Shown here piece after piece: positions 16,608-25,944 of a DNA stretch of 64,000 nucleotides (positions are counted from its first letter, which is position 1; each line of letters begins with the position of its first letter). Source of the stretch: Streptomyces sp. NBC_00358 (lineage in GTDB: Bacteria > Actinomycetota > Actinomycetes > Streptomycetales > Streptomycetaceae); assembly GCF_036099295.1 (NCBI RefSeq), contig NZ_CP107976.1, forward strand, positions 5,332,001-5,396,000, written 5' to 3'. The translations under genes were made by a program, and so were the position numbers. The notes under the pieces were generated by a model. It searched no databases. It was not told the origin of the DNA and was given only the letters and a program-made list of their open reading frames with translations.

Positions 16608-19202
16608 ATGACGACCTCCGCTACGGGCGCGACTCCCGGATCCGGGCCGACGGCGAACTCCATGCGCCGTGCGCTGAGGCGCGCACGGGACGGCGTCGCG
16701 CTCGACGTGAACGAGGCCGCGGTGCTGCTCCAGGCACGCGGCGCGGACCTCGACGACCTGACCGCCTCCGCCGCACGGGTGCGGGACGCGGGCCTGGAGG
16801 CGGCCGGCCGGCCCGGTGTCATCACGTACTCCAAGAGCGTCTTCGTCCCGCTGACCCGGCTGTGCCGCGACAAGTGCCACTACTGCACCTTCGTCACCGT
16901 CCCCGGCAAACTCCGCCGGGCCGGCCACGGGATGTTCATGTCCCCGGACGAGGTCCTCGACATCGCCCGCCGGGGCGCCGAACTCGGCTGCAAGGAAGCC
17001 CTGATCACCCTCGGCGACAAACCCGAGGACCGCTGGCCCGAGGCCCGCGAATGGCTGGACGCGCACGGCTACGACGACACGATCGCGTACGTACGGGCCA
17101 TCTCGATCCGCATCCTGGAGGAGACGGGCCTGCTGCCGCACCTCAACCCGGGTGTCATGTCGTGGACCGACTTCCAGCGGCTGAAGCCGGTCGCCCCGTC
17201 GATGGGCATGATGCTGGAGACGACGGCGACGCGGCTGTGGTCCGAGCCCGGCGGCCCCCACCACGGTTCCCCGGACAAGGAGCCCGCCGTACGGCTGCGG
17301 GTCCTGGAGGACGCGGGCCGCTCCTCCGTCCCCTTCACCAGCGGGCTGCTGATCGGCATCGGCGAGACGTACGAGGAGCGCGCCGACTCCCTGTTCGCGC
17401 TGCGCCGGATCTCCCGCGCCTACCACGGCATCCAGGAACTGATCATCCAGAACTTCCGCGCCAAGCCGGACACCGCGATGCGCGGGATGCCGGACGCGGA
17501 ACTGGACGAGCTGATCGCCACCGTGGCCGTGGCCCGGCACATCATGGGCCCGGCCGCCTGCCTCCAGGCGCCGCCCAACCTGGTCGACAGCGAGTACGCG
17601 CGGCTGATCGGCGCCGGGATCGACGACTGGGGCGGGGTCTCGCCGCTGACCATCGACCACGTCAACCCCGAGCGCCCCTGGCCGCAGATCGAGCTGCTGC
17701 GCGAGCAGTCGGCCGAGGCGGGCTTCGAACTCCGCGAACGCCTCTGCGTCTACCCGGAGTTCGTGCAGCGCGGCGAACCCTGGCTGGACCCCCGCCTGCT
17801 GCCGCACGTACGGGCCCTGGCGGACCCGGAGACGGGCCTCGCGCTCCCGGACGCGGTGGTGGAGGGGCACCCCTGGCAGGAGCCCGAGGAGGCCTTCACG
17901 TCCTCCGGGCGCACCGACCTGCACCGCACCATCGACACCGAGGGCCGCACCGGCGACCGCCGCGACGACTTCGACGCGGTGTACGGCGACTGGGAGGCAC
18001 TGCGGGAGGCGGCGGCCCCCGGGATGGTGCCGTCCCGGATCGACACGGACGTACGGGCCGCACTGGCGACCGCGGCCGACGACCCGACGAAGCTGACCGA
18101 CGACGAGGCCCTCGCGCTGCTGCACGCCGACGGCCCGGCGCTCGACGCCCTGTGCCGGATCGCCGACGACGTGCGCAGGGCGGCGGTCGGTGACGACGTC
18201 ACCTACATCGTCACCCGCAACATCAACTTCACCAACGTCTGCTACACCGGCTGCCGTTTCTGCGCCTTCGCCCAGCGCCGCACCGACGCCGACGCGTACA
18301 CGCTCTCCCTGGACCAGGTCGCGGACCGCGCCGCCCAGGCCTGGGACCTGGGCGCGGTCGAGGTGTGCATGCAGGGCGGCATCCACCCGGACCTGCCCGG
18401 CACGGCGTACTTCGACATCGCGAAGGCGGTCAAGGAACGCGTCCCCGGCATGCACGTCCACGCCTTCTCCCCGATGGAGGTGGTGAACGGCGCCACCCGC
18501 ACCGGCCTGTCCATCCGCGAGTGGCTGACCGCCGCCAAGGAAGCGGGCCTCGACACCATCCCCGGCACCGCCGCCGAGATCCTCGACGACGAGGTGCGCT
18601 GGGTCCTGACGAAGGGCAAACTGCCCGCGGCGACCTGGATCGAGGTGGTCACCACGGCCCACGAACTGGGCATCCGCTCCTCCTCCACCATGATGTACGG
18701 CCATGTCGACCAGCCCCGCCACTGGCTCGGCCACTTCCGCACGCTCTCCCGCATCCAGCAGCAGACCGGAGGATTCACGGAGTTCGTGACCCTCCCCTTC
18801 ATCCACACCAACGCCCCCGTCTACCTGGCCGGCATCGCCCGCCCCGGCCCGACGACCCGCGACAACCGCGCGGTCATGGCGATGGCCCGCCTCCTGCTGC
18901 ACCCGCACATCCCCAACATCCAGACGAGCTGGGTCAAGCTCGGCACCGAGGGCGCGGCCGAGATGCTCCGCTCCGGCGCCAACGACCTCGGCGGCACCCT
19001 GATGGAGGAGACCATCTCCCGCATGGCGGGCTCCAGTTACGGCTCCTACAAGTCGGTCAAGGACCTGATCGCGGTCGCCGCGGCCGCAGGACGCCCGGCC
19101 CGCCCCCGCACCACCGTCTACGGCGAGGTCCCCGAGGAACGCCAGAAGGCGGCGGCGGCCTCGGACGGGCACCTGCCGGAGCTGCTGCCGGTGCTGGACT
19201 GA
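16608..19202 (+). CDS. fbiC: FO synthase, bifunctional radical SAM enzyme CofGH
   Basis: The protein has 864 residues, the full length of actinobacterial FbiC. Two radical SAM halves are present. The N-terminal CofG half has CRDKCHYC (Cys 86, 90, 93) and the C-terminal CofH half has CYTGCRFC (Cys 545, 549, 552). It joins a tyrosine-derived fragment to 5-amino-6-ribitylamino-uracil to make FO, the chromophore of coenzyme F420. GAAGG precedes the ATG. It stands alone, as is usual in Streptomyces. Putative F420-users lie at 2559 and 11397. Confidence 0.96.
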   Translation: MTTSATGATPGSGPTANSMRRALRRARDGVALDVNEAAVLLQARGADLDDLTASAARVRDAGLEAAGRPGVITYSKSVFVPLTRLCRDKCHYCTFVTVPGKLRRAGHGMFMSPDEVLDIARRGAELGCKEALITLGDKPEDRWPEAREWLDAHGYDDTIAYVRAISIRILEETGLLPHLNPGVMSWTDFQRLKPVAPSMGMMLETTATRLWSEPGGPHHGSPDKEPAVRLRVLEDAGRSSVPFTSGLLIGIGETYEERADSLFALRRISRAYHGIQELIIQNFRAKPDTAMRGMPDAELDELIATVAVARHIMGPAACLQAPPNLVDSEYARLIGAGIDDWGGVSPLTIDHVNPERPWPQIELLREQSAEAGFELRERLCVYPEFVQRGEPWLDPRLLPHVRALADPETGLALPDAVVEGHPWQEPEEAFTSSGRTDLHRTIDTEGRTGDRRDDFDAVYGDWEALREAAAPGMVPSRIDTDVRAALATAADDPTKLTDDEALALLHADGPALDALCRIADDVRRAAVGDDVTYIVTRNINFTNVCYTGCRFCAFAQRRTDADAYTLSLDQVADRAAQAWDLGAVEVCMQGGIHPDLPGTAYFDIAKAVKERVPGMHVHAFSPMEVVNGATRTGLSIREWLTAAKEAGLDTIPGTAAEILDDEVRWVLTKGKLPAATWIEVVTTAHELGIRSSSTMMYGHVDQPRHWLGHFRTLSRIQQQTGGFTEFVTLPFIHTNAPVYLAGIARPGPTTRDNRAVMAMARLLLHPHIPNIQTSWVKLGTEGAAEMLRSGANDLGGTLMEETISRMAGSSYGSYKSVKDLIAVAAAAGRPARPRTTVYGEVPEERQKAAAASDGHLPELLPVLD

Positions 19203-19447
19203 CGTCCTCCCCGGCCCCGCGACCGGGGACTCCCGACGTGACCTGGTACGGCCGAGCCCGGACGCCGTCCCGGTGGAACCCGTACCGGCCGGACGGACCG
19301 CGTTCTCTGCCGAATGCCGCCCACACCCGACCGTTCGGGGTCACCGGGACCACGAGCCGTATATGGATCCGTACCCTCAACCGACCGTTCCTGTTCGATT
19401 ACAGTGCTGAGCTGTAGGACGTGCGGACCGTGCAGCAGGAGGTCTCG

Positions 19448-20563
19448 GTGGGTGCGACAGCCGGTGCCGTCTGGGGCCGTGGGGAACAGCAGGACTTCCG
19501 CAGCCGGGTCCGCGGGACGCTGCTGGGCGCGGCCGTCGGGGACGCCCTGGGCGCGCCGCTCGACGGGCTCCCACTGGAGGCGATCCGCGCGGCGCACGGC
19601 CCGGAGGGCCTTTCCGACCTGGCCCCCGCGTACGGCCGGCGCGGAGCCGTCACCCACCTCACACAGCTCGCCCTGTTCAGCGTCGACGGGCTGATCCGCG
19701 CGCAGGTGCGCCGCGACACCGGGGCCTGGCATCCGCCGTCCGACGTGTACCGCGCCTACCGCCGCTGGGCGGCCACCCAGAGTGACTGGGGGCCCGACGA
19801 GCGCCGCAAGGACGACGGCTGGCTGGCCCGCGAGGAATGGCTCTACGCCCGCCGCGACCCGGCCAAGGCCTGTCTGCTCGGGCTCGCCGACGAGATCATG
19901 GGCACGCTGGACGCGCCCAAGAACCCCGGCGAGCCGGGCCCCGAGGCAGCCGCCCGCTCCGCGCCCTTCGGGCTGCTCGTCGGCTGGGAACCGCAGCTCG
20001 TGATGCAGCTCGCGGTCGAGTGCGCCGCGCAGACCCACGGCCACCCCGCGGCCTACCTGACGGCGGGCGCGTACGCCGTGATCGTCCACGCGCTCGCCCG
20101 CGGCGAGAACCTCGACGCGGCCGTGCAGCAGGCCCTCGCGCTGCTGGCGCCCCGCCCCGGGCACCAGGCGGTCGCCGCGGGGCTCCAGCAAGCGCTGGGC
20201 GCCGTACGGCGGGGAATGCCCTCGCCCGACCGGGTCGAGGAACTCGCCGGGGACGGCTCCGCCGAGGGGGCGCTCGCCGTCGCGGTGTACTGCGTGCTCG
20301 TGGGCGAGGACGTCCGGCACGGTCTGTGCCTCGCGGTGAACCACGGCGGGCCCTCCGCCGTCACCGGCGCCCTCGCCGGCGGTCTGCTGGGCGCCCTGCA
20401 CGGCGAGACGGCCCTCCCGCCGGCCTGGCTGGCCGAACTGGAGGGCCGTCCCACGGTGCTGGTCCTCGCGGACGACTTCGCGATGGAGATGACCCAGGGA
20501 CCCGCGCTGCACGGGGCCGCCGCCTCGTCCCCGGGCTGGCTGGCCCGCTACCCACGGGCCTGA
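19448..20563 (+). CDS. ADP-ribosylglycohydrolase-like protein lacking metal-binding motifs
   Basis: The protein has 371 residues. GTG 19448 is preceded by AGGAGG at 5 bp, which decides it over GTG 19421. The fold is identified by RGTLLGAAVGDALGAPLDGLP and AGGLLGALHG. The two metal-binding motifs of active enzymes are not there: the T-D-D-T position reads THLT (in AVTHLTQLALF), and the G-G-D-x-D-T position reads HGGPSAVTGAL. The protein is therefore probably not an active magnesium-dependent ADP-ribose hydrolase and may be a binding or regulatory homologue. Confidence 0.75.
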   Translation: MGATAGAVWGRGEQQDFRSRVRGTLLGAAVGDALGAPLDGLPLEAIRAAHGPEGLSDLAPAYGRRGAVTHLTQLALFSVDGLIRAQVRRDTGAWHPPSDVYRAYRRWAATQSDWGPDERRKDDGWLAREEWLYARRDPAKACLLGLADEIMGTLDAPKNPGEPGPEAAARSAPFGLLVGWEPQLVMQLAVECAAQTHGHPAAYLTAGAYAVIVHALARGENLDAAVQQALALLAPRPGHQAVAAGLQQALGAVRRGMPSPDRVEELAGDGSAEGALAVAVYCVLVGEDVRHGLCLAVNHGGPSAVTGALAGGLLGALHGETALPPAWLAELEGRPTVLVLADDFAMEMTQGPALHGAAASSPGWLARYPRA

Positions 20564-20567
20564 GCCG

Positions 20568-20717
20568 TCCCGATCCCGATCCCGAACTCGATCCCGAGAT
20601 CCGTACGTCCCTGTGGTCCCTCCAGTCCGCCCGGTCCGCTAGTCCGCCCAGTTGGCCCGGTCGGCCCGGTCGGCCGGGCCGCTGGTCCGTCTGGTCCGTC
20701 TAGTCCGTCTAGTCCGT
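20568..20717. repeat. Degenerate short tandem repeats between convergent genes
   Basis: Runs of CGATCC, CGGTCGGCC and GTCCGTCTA units lie between the two convergent genes. The last run supplies the stop codon of the symporter gene (20709-20711). No hairpin with a T-tract is visible. Confidence 0.5.
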
Positions 20718-22280
20718 CACGGGAGTGCCCACCACCTCGTCCGGGGCCCCCGCCGGGGCCGGGATCGCGACGGCGGCCGACCCGTCGTCGTCCGTGTTGA
20801 TCATTTCGATGACCGCGTCCCGCTCCGGGGTGTCCTCGGGCTTCAGCAGGCCGATGAGGATGTACAGGACGAGGGAGATGACCATCGGGACGGAGACCTG
20901 GTACTCCAGCTTCACGTCCGTGCGCTGGGAGAAGTCCAGGTTGTAGTTGACGAAGAAGAAGGCGAGCAGACCGCAGGCCCAGCTCGTCAGCGCCGCCGTC
21001 GGACCGGACCTGCGGAACGGCCGCAGCAGGCCCAGGATGAACGGGATCGCGATCGGTCCCATGAGCCCGGCCACCCACTTGATGACGACGGTGATGATGT
21101 CCTTGAACGTGGGGGAGTTGACCTGGGTCGCCACCGCCATCGAGAAGCCGAGGAAGGCGACGGTGGTGACGCGCCCCGCGATGAGCCCCGCACGGGTGTC
21201 CCAGGCGCGCGCGGCCCGGGAGAACACCGGCACCACGTCCCGGGTGAACACGGCCGAGATGGCGTTCGCGTCCGAGGAGCACATGGCCATCGTGTGCGAG
21301 AAGAAGCCGACGACGACCAGCCCCAGCAGCCCGTGCGGCAGCAGTTGGTCGGCCATCAGGCCGTACGCGTCCGAGCCGTCCGGCTTCTGCGCCGTGACGA
21401 GCAGCGGCGAGAGCCACATCGGGATGAACAGGATGACCGGCCACACGAACCACAGCCCGGCGGACAGGAACGCCGAGCGCGTGGCCTCCTTGGCGTTCTT
21501 GGTGGCCATGTAGCGCTGGGCCTGGTTCCACATGCCGCCGTTGTACTCGAACAGCTTGATGAACAGGTACGCGATGAAGAACACCGTCAGATAGGGCCCG
21601 GCGAACCCGTTCGCGTGACCGTGCAGCTTCGGCGAGTCCAGCGCCTTGGAGAGGCCGCCCTGGTCGGAGATCTTGTTCAGCGCGATGACCAGCATCGACA
21701 GTCCGGCCAGCAGCTGGATGACGAACTGGCCGAGTTCGGTCAGCGCGTCCGCCCACAGCCCGCCGATCGTGCAGTACACCGCCGTGATGCAACCGGTGAT
21801 GAGGATGCCCTGGGTGAGCGTGACGCCGGTGAAGACGCTGAGCAGGGTGGCGATGGCCGCCCACTTCGCGCCGACGTCCACGATCTTCAGCAGGATGCCG
21901 GACCACGCCAGCGCCTGCTGCGTCTGCACGTTGTAGCGGTCCTTGAGATATTCCAGGGGTGAGGCGACGTGCAGCCGCGAGCGCAGCCGGTTGAGCCGGG
22001 GCGCGAAGGCCTTGGCGCCGATGGCGACGCCGATGGCGATGGGCAGTGCCCAGGTCACGTACGAGGTGATGCCGTAGGTGTACGCGATGCCGGCGTAGCC
22101 GGTGAACATCACCGCGCTGTAGCCCGACATGTGGTGCGAGATGCCGGACAGCCACCACGGCATCTTGCCGCCCGCGGTGAAGAAGTCGCTGACATCGTCC
22201 ACGCGCTTGTGGGACCAGACACCGATCGCGGTCATCACACCGAAGTACGCGATCAGGACGGCCCAGTCGAGACCGTTCAT
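20709..22280 (-). CDS. Sodium:solute symporter family protein
   Basis: The protein has 523 residues. SSS-family integral membrane protein with about 13 hydrophobic segments. Markers: SDFFTAGGKMPWWLSGISHHMSGYSAVMFTG (read in parts), ALAWSGILLKIVDVGAKW, FFSHTMAMCSSDANAISAVFTRDVVP (the conserved Na-site helix region), and NQAQRYMATKN. The C-terminal tail is acidic and Ala/Pro-rich. It imports a small solute (sugar, acid or amine) with Na+. The substrate cannot be read from sequence. Confidence 0.86.
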   Translation of the reverse strand: MNGLDWAVLIAYFGVMTAIGVWSHKRVDDVSDFFTAGGKMPWWLSGISHHMSGYSAVMFTGYAGIAYTYGITSYVTWALPIAIGVAIGAKAFAPRLNRLRSRLHVASPLEYLKDRYNVQTQQALAWSGILLKIVDVGAKWAAIATLLSVFTGVTLTQGILITGCITAVYCTIGGLWADALTELGQFVIQLLAGLSMLVIALNKISDQGGLSKALDSPKLHGHANGFAGPYLTVFFIAYLFIKLFEYNGGMWNQAQRYMATKNAKEATRSAFLSAGLWFVWPVILFIPMWLSPLLVTAQKPDGSDAYGLMADQLLPHGLLGLVVVGFFSHTMAMCSSDANAISAVFTRDVVPVFSRAARAWDTRAGLIAGRVTTVAFLGFSMAVATQVNSPTFKDIITVVIKWVAGLMGPIAIPFILGLLRPFRRSGPTAALTSWACGLLAFFFVNYNLDFSQRTDVKLEYQVSVPMVISLVLYILIGLLKPEDTPERDAVIEMINTDDDGSAAVAIPAPAGAPDEVVGTPVTD

Positions 22281-22656
22281 GTGCCCCCTCCAGGGGTCCG
22301 CCTTGTGAACCTGCAGATACCGGACGGCACTTCGCCAGTACGCATGGGTCCCCCTGCTCGAACGGTGCCGAGGTTTCGGGGGAGGGCGGGGCCCCCGTGC
22401 GGGAGCGGGGACTTGGGGGATTGAACCGCTGGTCCGACCGGCCGGTCAAGACCTTGCGCGATCACAGATATGAACACAGATCAGAAAGCAGAACGATTTT
22501 GCCTCTACTTTACCCGTAGGGCTGTTGTCGCGCTCGTGACGTGGACCACACCATGAGCGGGCACTTCGCCAGACCCACAGCAGCACGACACGTCGACGGC
22601 CGTACGGGATGCGGGTCCCGTGCGCCCGGGAAAGGGGGCCGCTCCGGCCGTATCGC
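22281..22656. other. 376-bp non-coding region, symporter promoter side
   Basis: I find no supportable gene. A relatively AT-rich patch (22460-22515) holds two ACAGAT repeats and may carry the minus-strand promoter of the symporter. The rest is G+C-rich and featureless to me. Confidence 0.4.
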
Positions 22657-23442
22657 CTACCTCATGAGCTCGCCCGCGTTCACGAGCAGCGACTGCCCCG
22701 TGATCGCGCGCGCCCGGTCGGACGCCAGGAACACCGCGGCGTCCGCGACATCCCCGTCCGTGGCAAGCTCGGGCAGGGCCATCCGCTCGGTGAGCCGTCG
22801 CAGCACGTCCGCCTCGGGCACCTGCTCGGTGTACGCCGTGAACTGCACGTACGCCTCGACGGGAGGGCCCCACATCCAGCCGGGCAGCACGGTGTTGACC
22901 CGAATCCGGTGCGGACCGAGCTCCCGCGCCAGGGAGTACATCGCGCTCGTCAGCGCCCCCTTCGAGGCCGCGTACGCCGCCTGCCGCACCTGGCTCGGCG
23001 CGGCGACCGACGACTGGGTGCCGATGATGACGACCGAACCGCCGCGCTCCTTCAGCGCGGGCAGGCAGGCGCGGGTCATCCGCAGCGTGCCGAGCAGGTT
23101 CACATCGATGACCGACTGCCAGGTGGCGAAGTCGGCGTCCTCCAGACCGCCGAAGTAGCTGTCCCAGGCGGCGACATGGACCACCGCGTCGATCCGCCCG
23201 AAGCGCTCGACCGCGAGGGCCGCCAGCGCCTCGCACTGCCCCTCGTCGGTGATGTCCGTCGCGCGGAACGCCGTGTGCGCCCCGTCCGGGTCGAGTTCGG
23301 CCGCCGACTTGGCCAGATTCGCCTCCGTGCGCGCCCCGAGCACCGCGTCGCCCCCGTCGCGCACCACGGCCGCCGCGACCTGATGACCGAGCCCGGCCCC
23401 GACACCCGACACCACCACGGTCCTGCCGGTGAGCAGTGACAT
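22657..23442 (-). CDS. SDR-family oxidoreductase
   Basis: The protein has 261 residues from ATG 23442. Classical SDR: SGVGAGLGHQ near residue 12, HVAAWDSY in place of NNAG, catalytic YAASK, and C-terminal ITGQSLLVNAGELM. It is divergent from the gene at 23549. The CTGACGG palindrome sits between them, so it belongs to the same regulon as the 1-9 kb catabolic cluster. It probably handles an alcohol/ketone of that pathway. Confidence 0.84.
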   Translation of the reverse strand: MSLLTGRTVVVSGVGAGLGHQVAAAVVRDGGDAVLGARTEANLAKSAAELDPDGAHTAFRATDITDEGQCEALAALAVERFGRIDAVVHVAAWDSYFGGLEDADFATWQSVIDVNLLGTLRMTRACLPALKERGGSVVIIGTQSSVAAPSQVRQAAYAASKGALTSAMYSLARELGPHRIRVNTVLPGWMWGPPVEAYVQFTAYTEQVPEADVLRRLTERMALPELATDGDVADAAVFLASDRARAITGQSLLVNAGELMR

Positions 23443-23471
23443 CCGAGGCCTCCCCAGCTCTGGCGCATTGT

Positions 23472-23486
23472 CTGACGGGGCGTCAG
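23472..23486. promoter_or_regulatory. Palindromic operator, site 6 of 6 (CTGACGGGGCGTCAG)
   Basis: Perfect copy of the palindrome found at four places between 1.1 and 4.4 kb, here in the 106-bp gap between two divergent genes. It ties this locus to the distant catabolic cluster. Confidence 0.7.
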
Positions 23487-23548
23487 AGTATGGGCGTCCG
23501 GCGGAGGAAGGAAGTCCCGCGCACGTTCCACCGAGGAAGGGGTTCGTC

Positions 23549-24388
23549 ATGTCGGAGGAGACCCGCAGCGAGACCTACGCGGAACTGGCCGCACTCGGCC
23601 CCTACGGCGTCCACCCGGGCCACGCCCTGATCACCATGGTCGAACCGCACCCGGGCCACGAGTACGCCTACAACCGCTGGTACGAGGACGATCATTACTA
23701 CGCGGGCGCGATGGCCATGCCCTGGATGTACGCCGGACGCCGCTGGGTGGCCACCCGGGACCTCCAACTGCTGCGCTACCCGGAGAAGTCGGCGGTCGCC
23801 CAGCCGGTCACCGCGGGCTGCTACCTCTCCACCTACTGGGTCACCGACGGCCGCTACGACGACCACATGAGGTGGACCGTCGGCATCAACAGGCGGCTGA
23901 ACCGCGACGGCCGCGTCTACCAGGACCGTACGCACGTCTTCACGGCCTTCCAGGACCACGAGGCCACCGTCTACCGCGACGGCGCCGCGGGCCCCCGGGA
24001 CTTCCACGCTCTCGACCACCCCTACGCGGGTCTCGTGGTCGAGGTCGTGGACGCCGAATCCGCCGGCCGGCGGGACGAGTTGCTGGAGTGGCTGCGCTCC
24101 CGCCACCTTCCCCGGCGGCTGACCGGCTCGCCCGCCGCCCTCGTGACCCTCTTCCGGCCGACCCCGCTCCCCGGAGACCGGATGACCTACGTCAAGCAGG
24201 TCGAGGGCGTGGATACGCGGCTGACCCTGCTGTGGTTCCTGGAGGCGGACCCGCGCGAGTGCTGGGAGGCGCACTTCACCGGCCTGGACGAGGCGGTGGC
24301 CGAATCGGGCCTCGGGCGAGTGGAGTTGGTGGCCCCCTTCATCCCCACCGTCCCGGGAACGGACACCTACGTGGACCGCCTGCGCTAG
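23549..24388 (+). CDS. Hypothetical protein in the CTGACGG regulon, possible dimeric alpha/beta barrel
   Basis: The protein has 279 residues from ATG 23549 (GAGGAAGG upstream). It is rich in Trp, Tyr and His near the N-terminus (EPHPGHEYAYNRWYEDDHYYAGAM, in parts). It seems to hold two similar halves, each with a pattern seen in ferredoxin-like dimeric barrels (ALITMVEP / AALVTLFRP; AYNRWYEDDHY / DELLEWLRSRH). I do not recognise a named family. Regulation with the SDR and the catabolic cluster suggests a pathway enzyme or binding protein. Confidence 0.6.
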   Translation: MSEETRSETYAELAALGPYGVHPGHALITMVEPHPGHEYAYNRWYEDDHYYAGAMAMPWMYAGRRWVATRDLQLLRYPEKSAVAQPVTAGCYLSTYWVTDGRYDDHMRWTVGINRRLNRDGRVYQDRTHVFTAFQDHEATVYRDGAAGPRDFHALDHPYAGLVVEVVDAESAGRRDELLEWLRSRHLPRRLTGSPAALVTLFRPTPLPGDRMTYVKQVEGVDTRLTLLWFLEADPRECWEAHFTGLDEAVAESGLGRVELVAPFIPTVPGTDTYVDRLR

Positions 24389-24474
24389 AAGGGCGCCCTA
24401 CGGCGAGTGAGCCGAAGGGGCGCGTCGGCTTCCCGACACCGGCCTCTGCGCCCCGGAGGCGAACCGAGCCTCCC

Positions 24475-24500
24475 AAAAAAGAGGCCGAGCCCCCTCGGCC
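24475..24500 (-). terminator. Rho-independent terminator of the DUF397 gene
   Basis: Read on the minus strand, GGCCGAG pairs with CTCGGCC (7 bp, 4-base loop), followed by CTTTTTT. It is one of the few T-tract terminators in the window. Confidence 0.75.
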
Positions 24501-24567
24501 AGGACGGCGGGCCGGTCGAGAGGGCTCTTTCGGTGGAGCGTATGAAGTTGTGTCGGGGCATGTGGTG

Positions 24568-24777
24568 TCAGACGAGGTCGGAAGCCCCTCGGCTCACCTC
24601 GGCCACGAAGGTGTTCCACGCGTCCGCGGGAAAGGCGAGCGTGGGCCCGGCGGGGACCTTGGAGTCCCGTACGGCCATCGCCGAGAGAACCGGGGACTTG
24701 ACCTCGACGCAGGCGCCGTTGCCGGTGGAGTAGGAAGACTTGGTCCACATGTCGGTGGCGCCCTGCTGAATTGCCAT
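24568..24777 (-). CDS. DUF397 family protein
   Basis: The protein has 69 residues from ATG 24777 (GGAG upstream). Single DUF397 core: MWTKSSYSTGNGACVEV, then VRDSKVPAGPTLAFPADAWNTFV. It is the small partner of the HTH gene upstream at 25049-25906, with a 271-bp gap between them. Its terminator lies at 24475. Confidence 0.82.
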   Translation of the reverse strand: MAIQQGATDMWTKSSYSTGNGACVEVKSPVLSAMAVRDSKVPAGPTLAFPADAWNTFVAEVSRGASDLV

Positions 24778-25048
24778 GATCGCTCCAGAAAGCAGTCGTT
24801 CTTCGGTGAGTTGCCGCCACGGAGCCGTCGACGCGCTGTCACCGGACTGCGGATCCGTCAGGAAACCCGCGGTCCGGTTTGCGCCAACGTTGTTGCTCGG
24901 TGGCGTGATCGACGCTACTCGCCAACATCGGCTGGCGAAGCGACTATTCACTCGACCGGATGGCATATTCCATTGGGGTCTTCCATGCCGGGGCGCCGAC
25001 GGTGTAGGGTCCGGCACCTCGTCGGCGGGGGCACTCTCACCGGGCCGC

Positions 25049-25906
25049 TCAGCGCGCGTATTCCTTCGCGATGTCCGCGATGAACTGGCGCGACTGCTCC
25101 ACGTTCAGGGCCTGCGCCCGCAGGTGCTCGTACATCACGCTGTACTTCTGGACGTCGTTCGCCTTCTCCAGGTACAGGTCGCTGGTCACGCCCTCGATGT
25201 AGACGACGCTGGAGTCGGCCGCGTCGGGGAACTCCAGGATCGCGTACTGGCCGTTCAGGCCCGGGTGCGCCCCCATGTCGAAGGGGATCACCTGCACGGT
25301 GACGTGCGGCAGTTGGGACTGCTCGACCAGGTACTCAAGCTGCTCGCGCATCAGGGAGCGGTTGCCGACCGCGCGGCGCAGGGCGGACTCGTCGAGGACG
25401 GTCCACAGCCGAAGCGGGTTGTCCGGGGCGGAGATTCGTTCCTGCCGCTTCAGCCGCACCTGGACGCGCTTGTCGATGTCGGCGGGCGCGGTCTCCGGCA
25501 GCGCCCCCGCGATCAGGGCCTCCGCGTACGACCGGGTCTGGAGCAGACCCGGGACGACCTGCGGGTCGTACACGCGCAGGCTCGCCGCGTCGGTCTCCAG
25601 CCCGATGTAGACGCTGTACGGGATGTCGCCGAAGGAGTGCCACCAGCCCTGCTGGCGCGAGTCCTTGGCCATCTGCATCAGCGAGTCGACGATCCGGTGG
25701 TCCTCGACCTCGTAGACCCCGCACAGATCGCGGACGTCGCGCTGGCTGATACTGCGCCTGCCGTTCTCCAGCCGGCTGATCTTCGACTGCGAGACCAGCA
25801 GGCGCTCGGCGACCTCCTCGGCCGTCATGCCCTTGAGCTCGCGGAGCCGGCGCAGCTCCTGGCCCAGCCGGCGCCGCCGGACGGTGGGATTGACACTTGA
25901 CGCCAC
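25049..25906 (-). CDS. HTH (XRE) regulator with DUF5753
   Basis: The protein has 285 residues from GTG 25906 (GGAGG 10 bp upstream). The helix-turn-helix reads LGQELRRLRELKGMTAEEVAERLLVSQSKISRLENGRR (in parts). The DUF5753 domain follows: VPGLLQTRSYAEALI, RVQVRLKRQERI, VQVIPFDMGAHPGLNGQYAILEFP, VYIEGV. This is the second DUF397/HTH unit of the window; no ATPase gene is next to this one. It likely binds the palindromes just upstream of its start. Confidence 0.88.
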   Translation of the reverse strand: MASSVNPTVRRRRLGQELRRLRELKGMTAEEVAERLLVSQSKISRLENGRRSISQRDVRDLCGVYEVEDHRIVDSLMQMAKDSRQQGWWHSFGDIPYSVYIGLETDAASLRVYDPQVVPGLLQTRSYAEALIAGALPETAPADIDKRVQVRLKRQERISAPDNPLRLWTVLDESALRRAVGNRSLMREQLEYLVEQSQLPHVTVQVIPFDMGAHPGLNGQYAILEFPDAADSSVVYIEGVTSDLYLEKANDVQKYSVMYEHLRAQALNVEQSRQFIADIAKEYAR

Positions 25907-25944
25907 GGGACGTGCACCTCCGGCTGCGGGCCTGTACTTTGCGT

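Noticed and set aside
16584..19172. 862-codon open frame on the minus strand opposite fbiC
   Set aside because: It is a G+C-driven shadow: low-complexity Arg/Gly/Val-rich product without motifs, fully inside a certain gene on the other strand.
22448..22520. AT-rich patch considered as a riboswitch or small RNA
   Set aside because: No stable hairpin or known riboswitch core found; more likely promoter DNA of the symporter.
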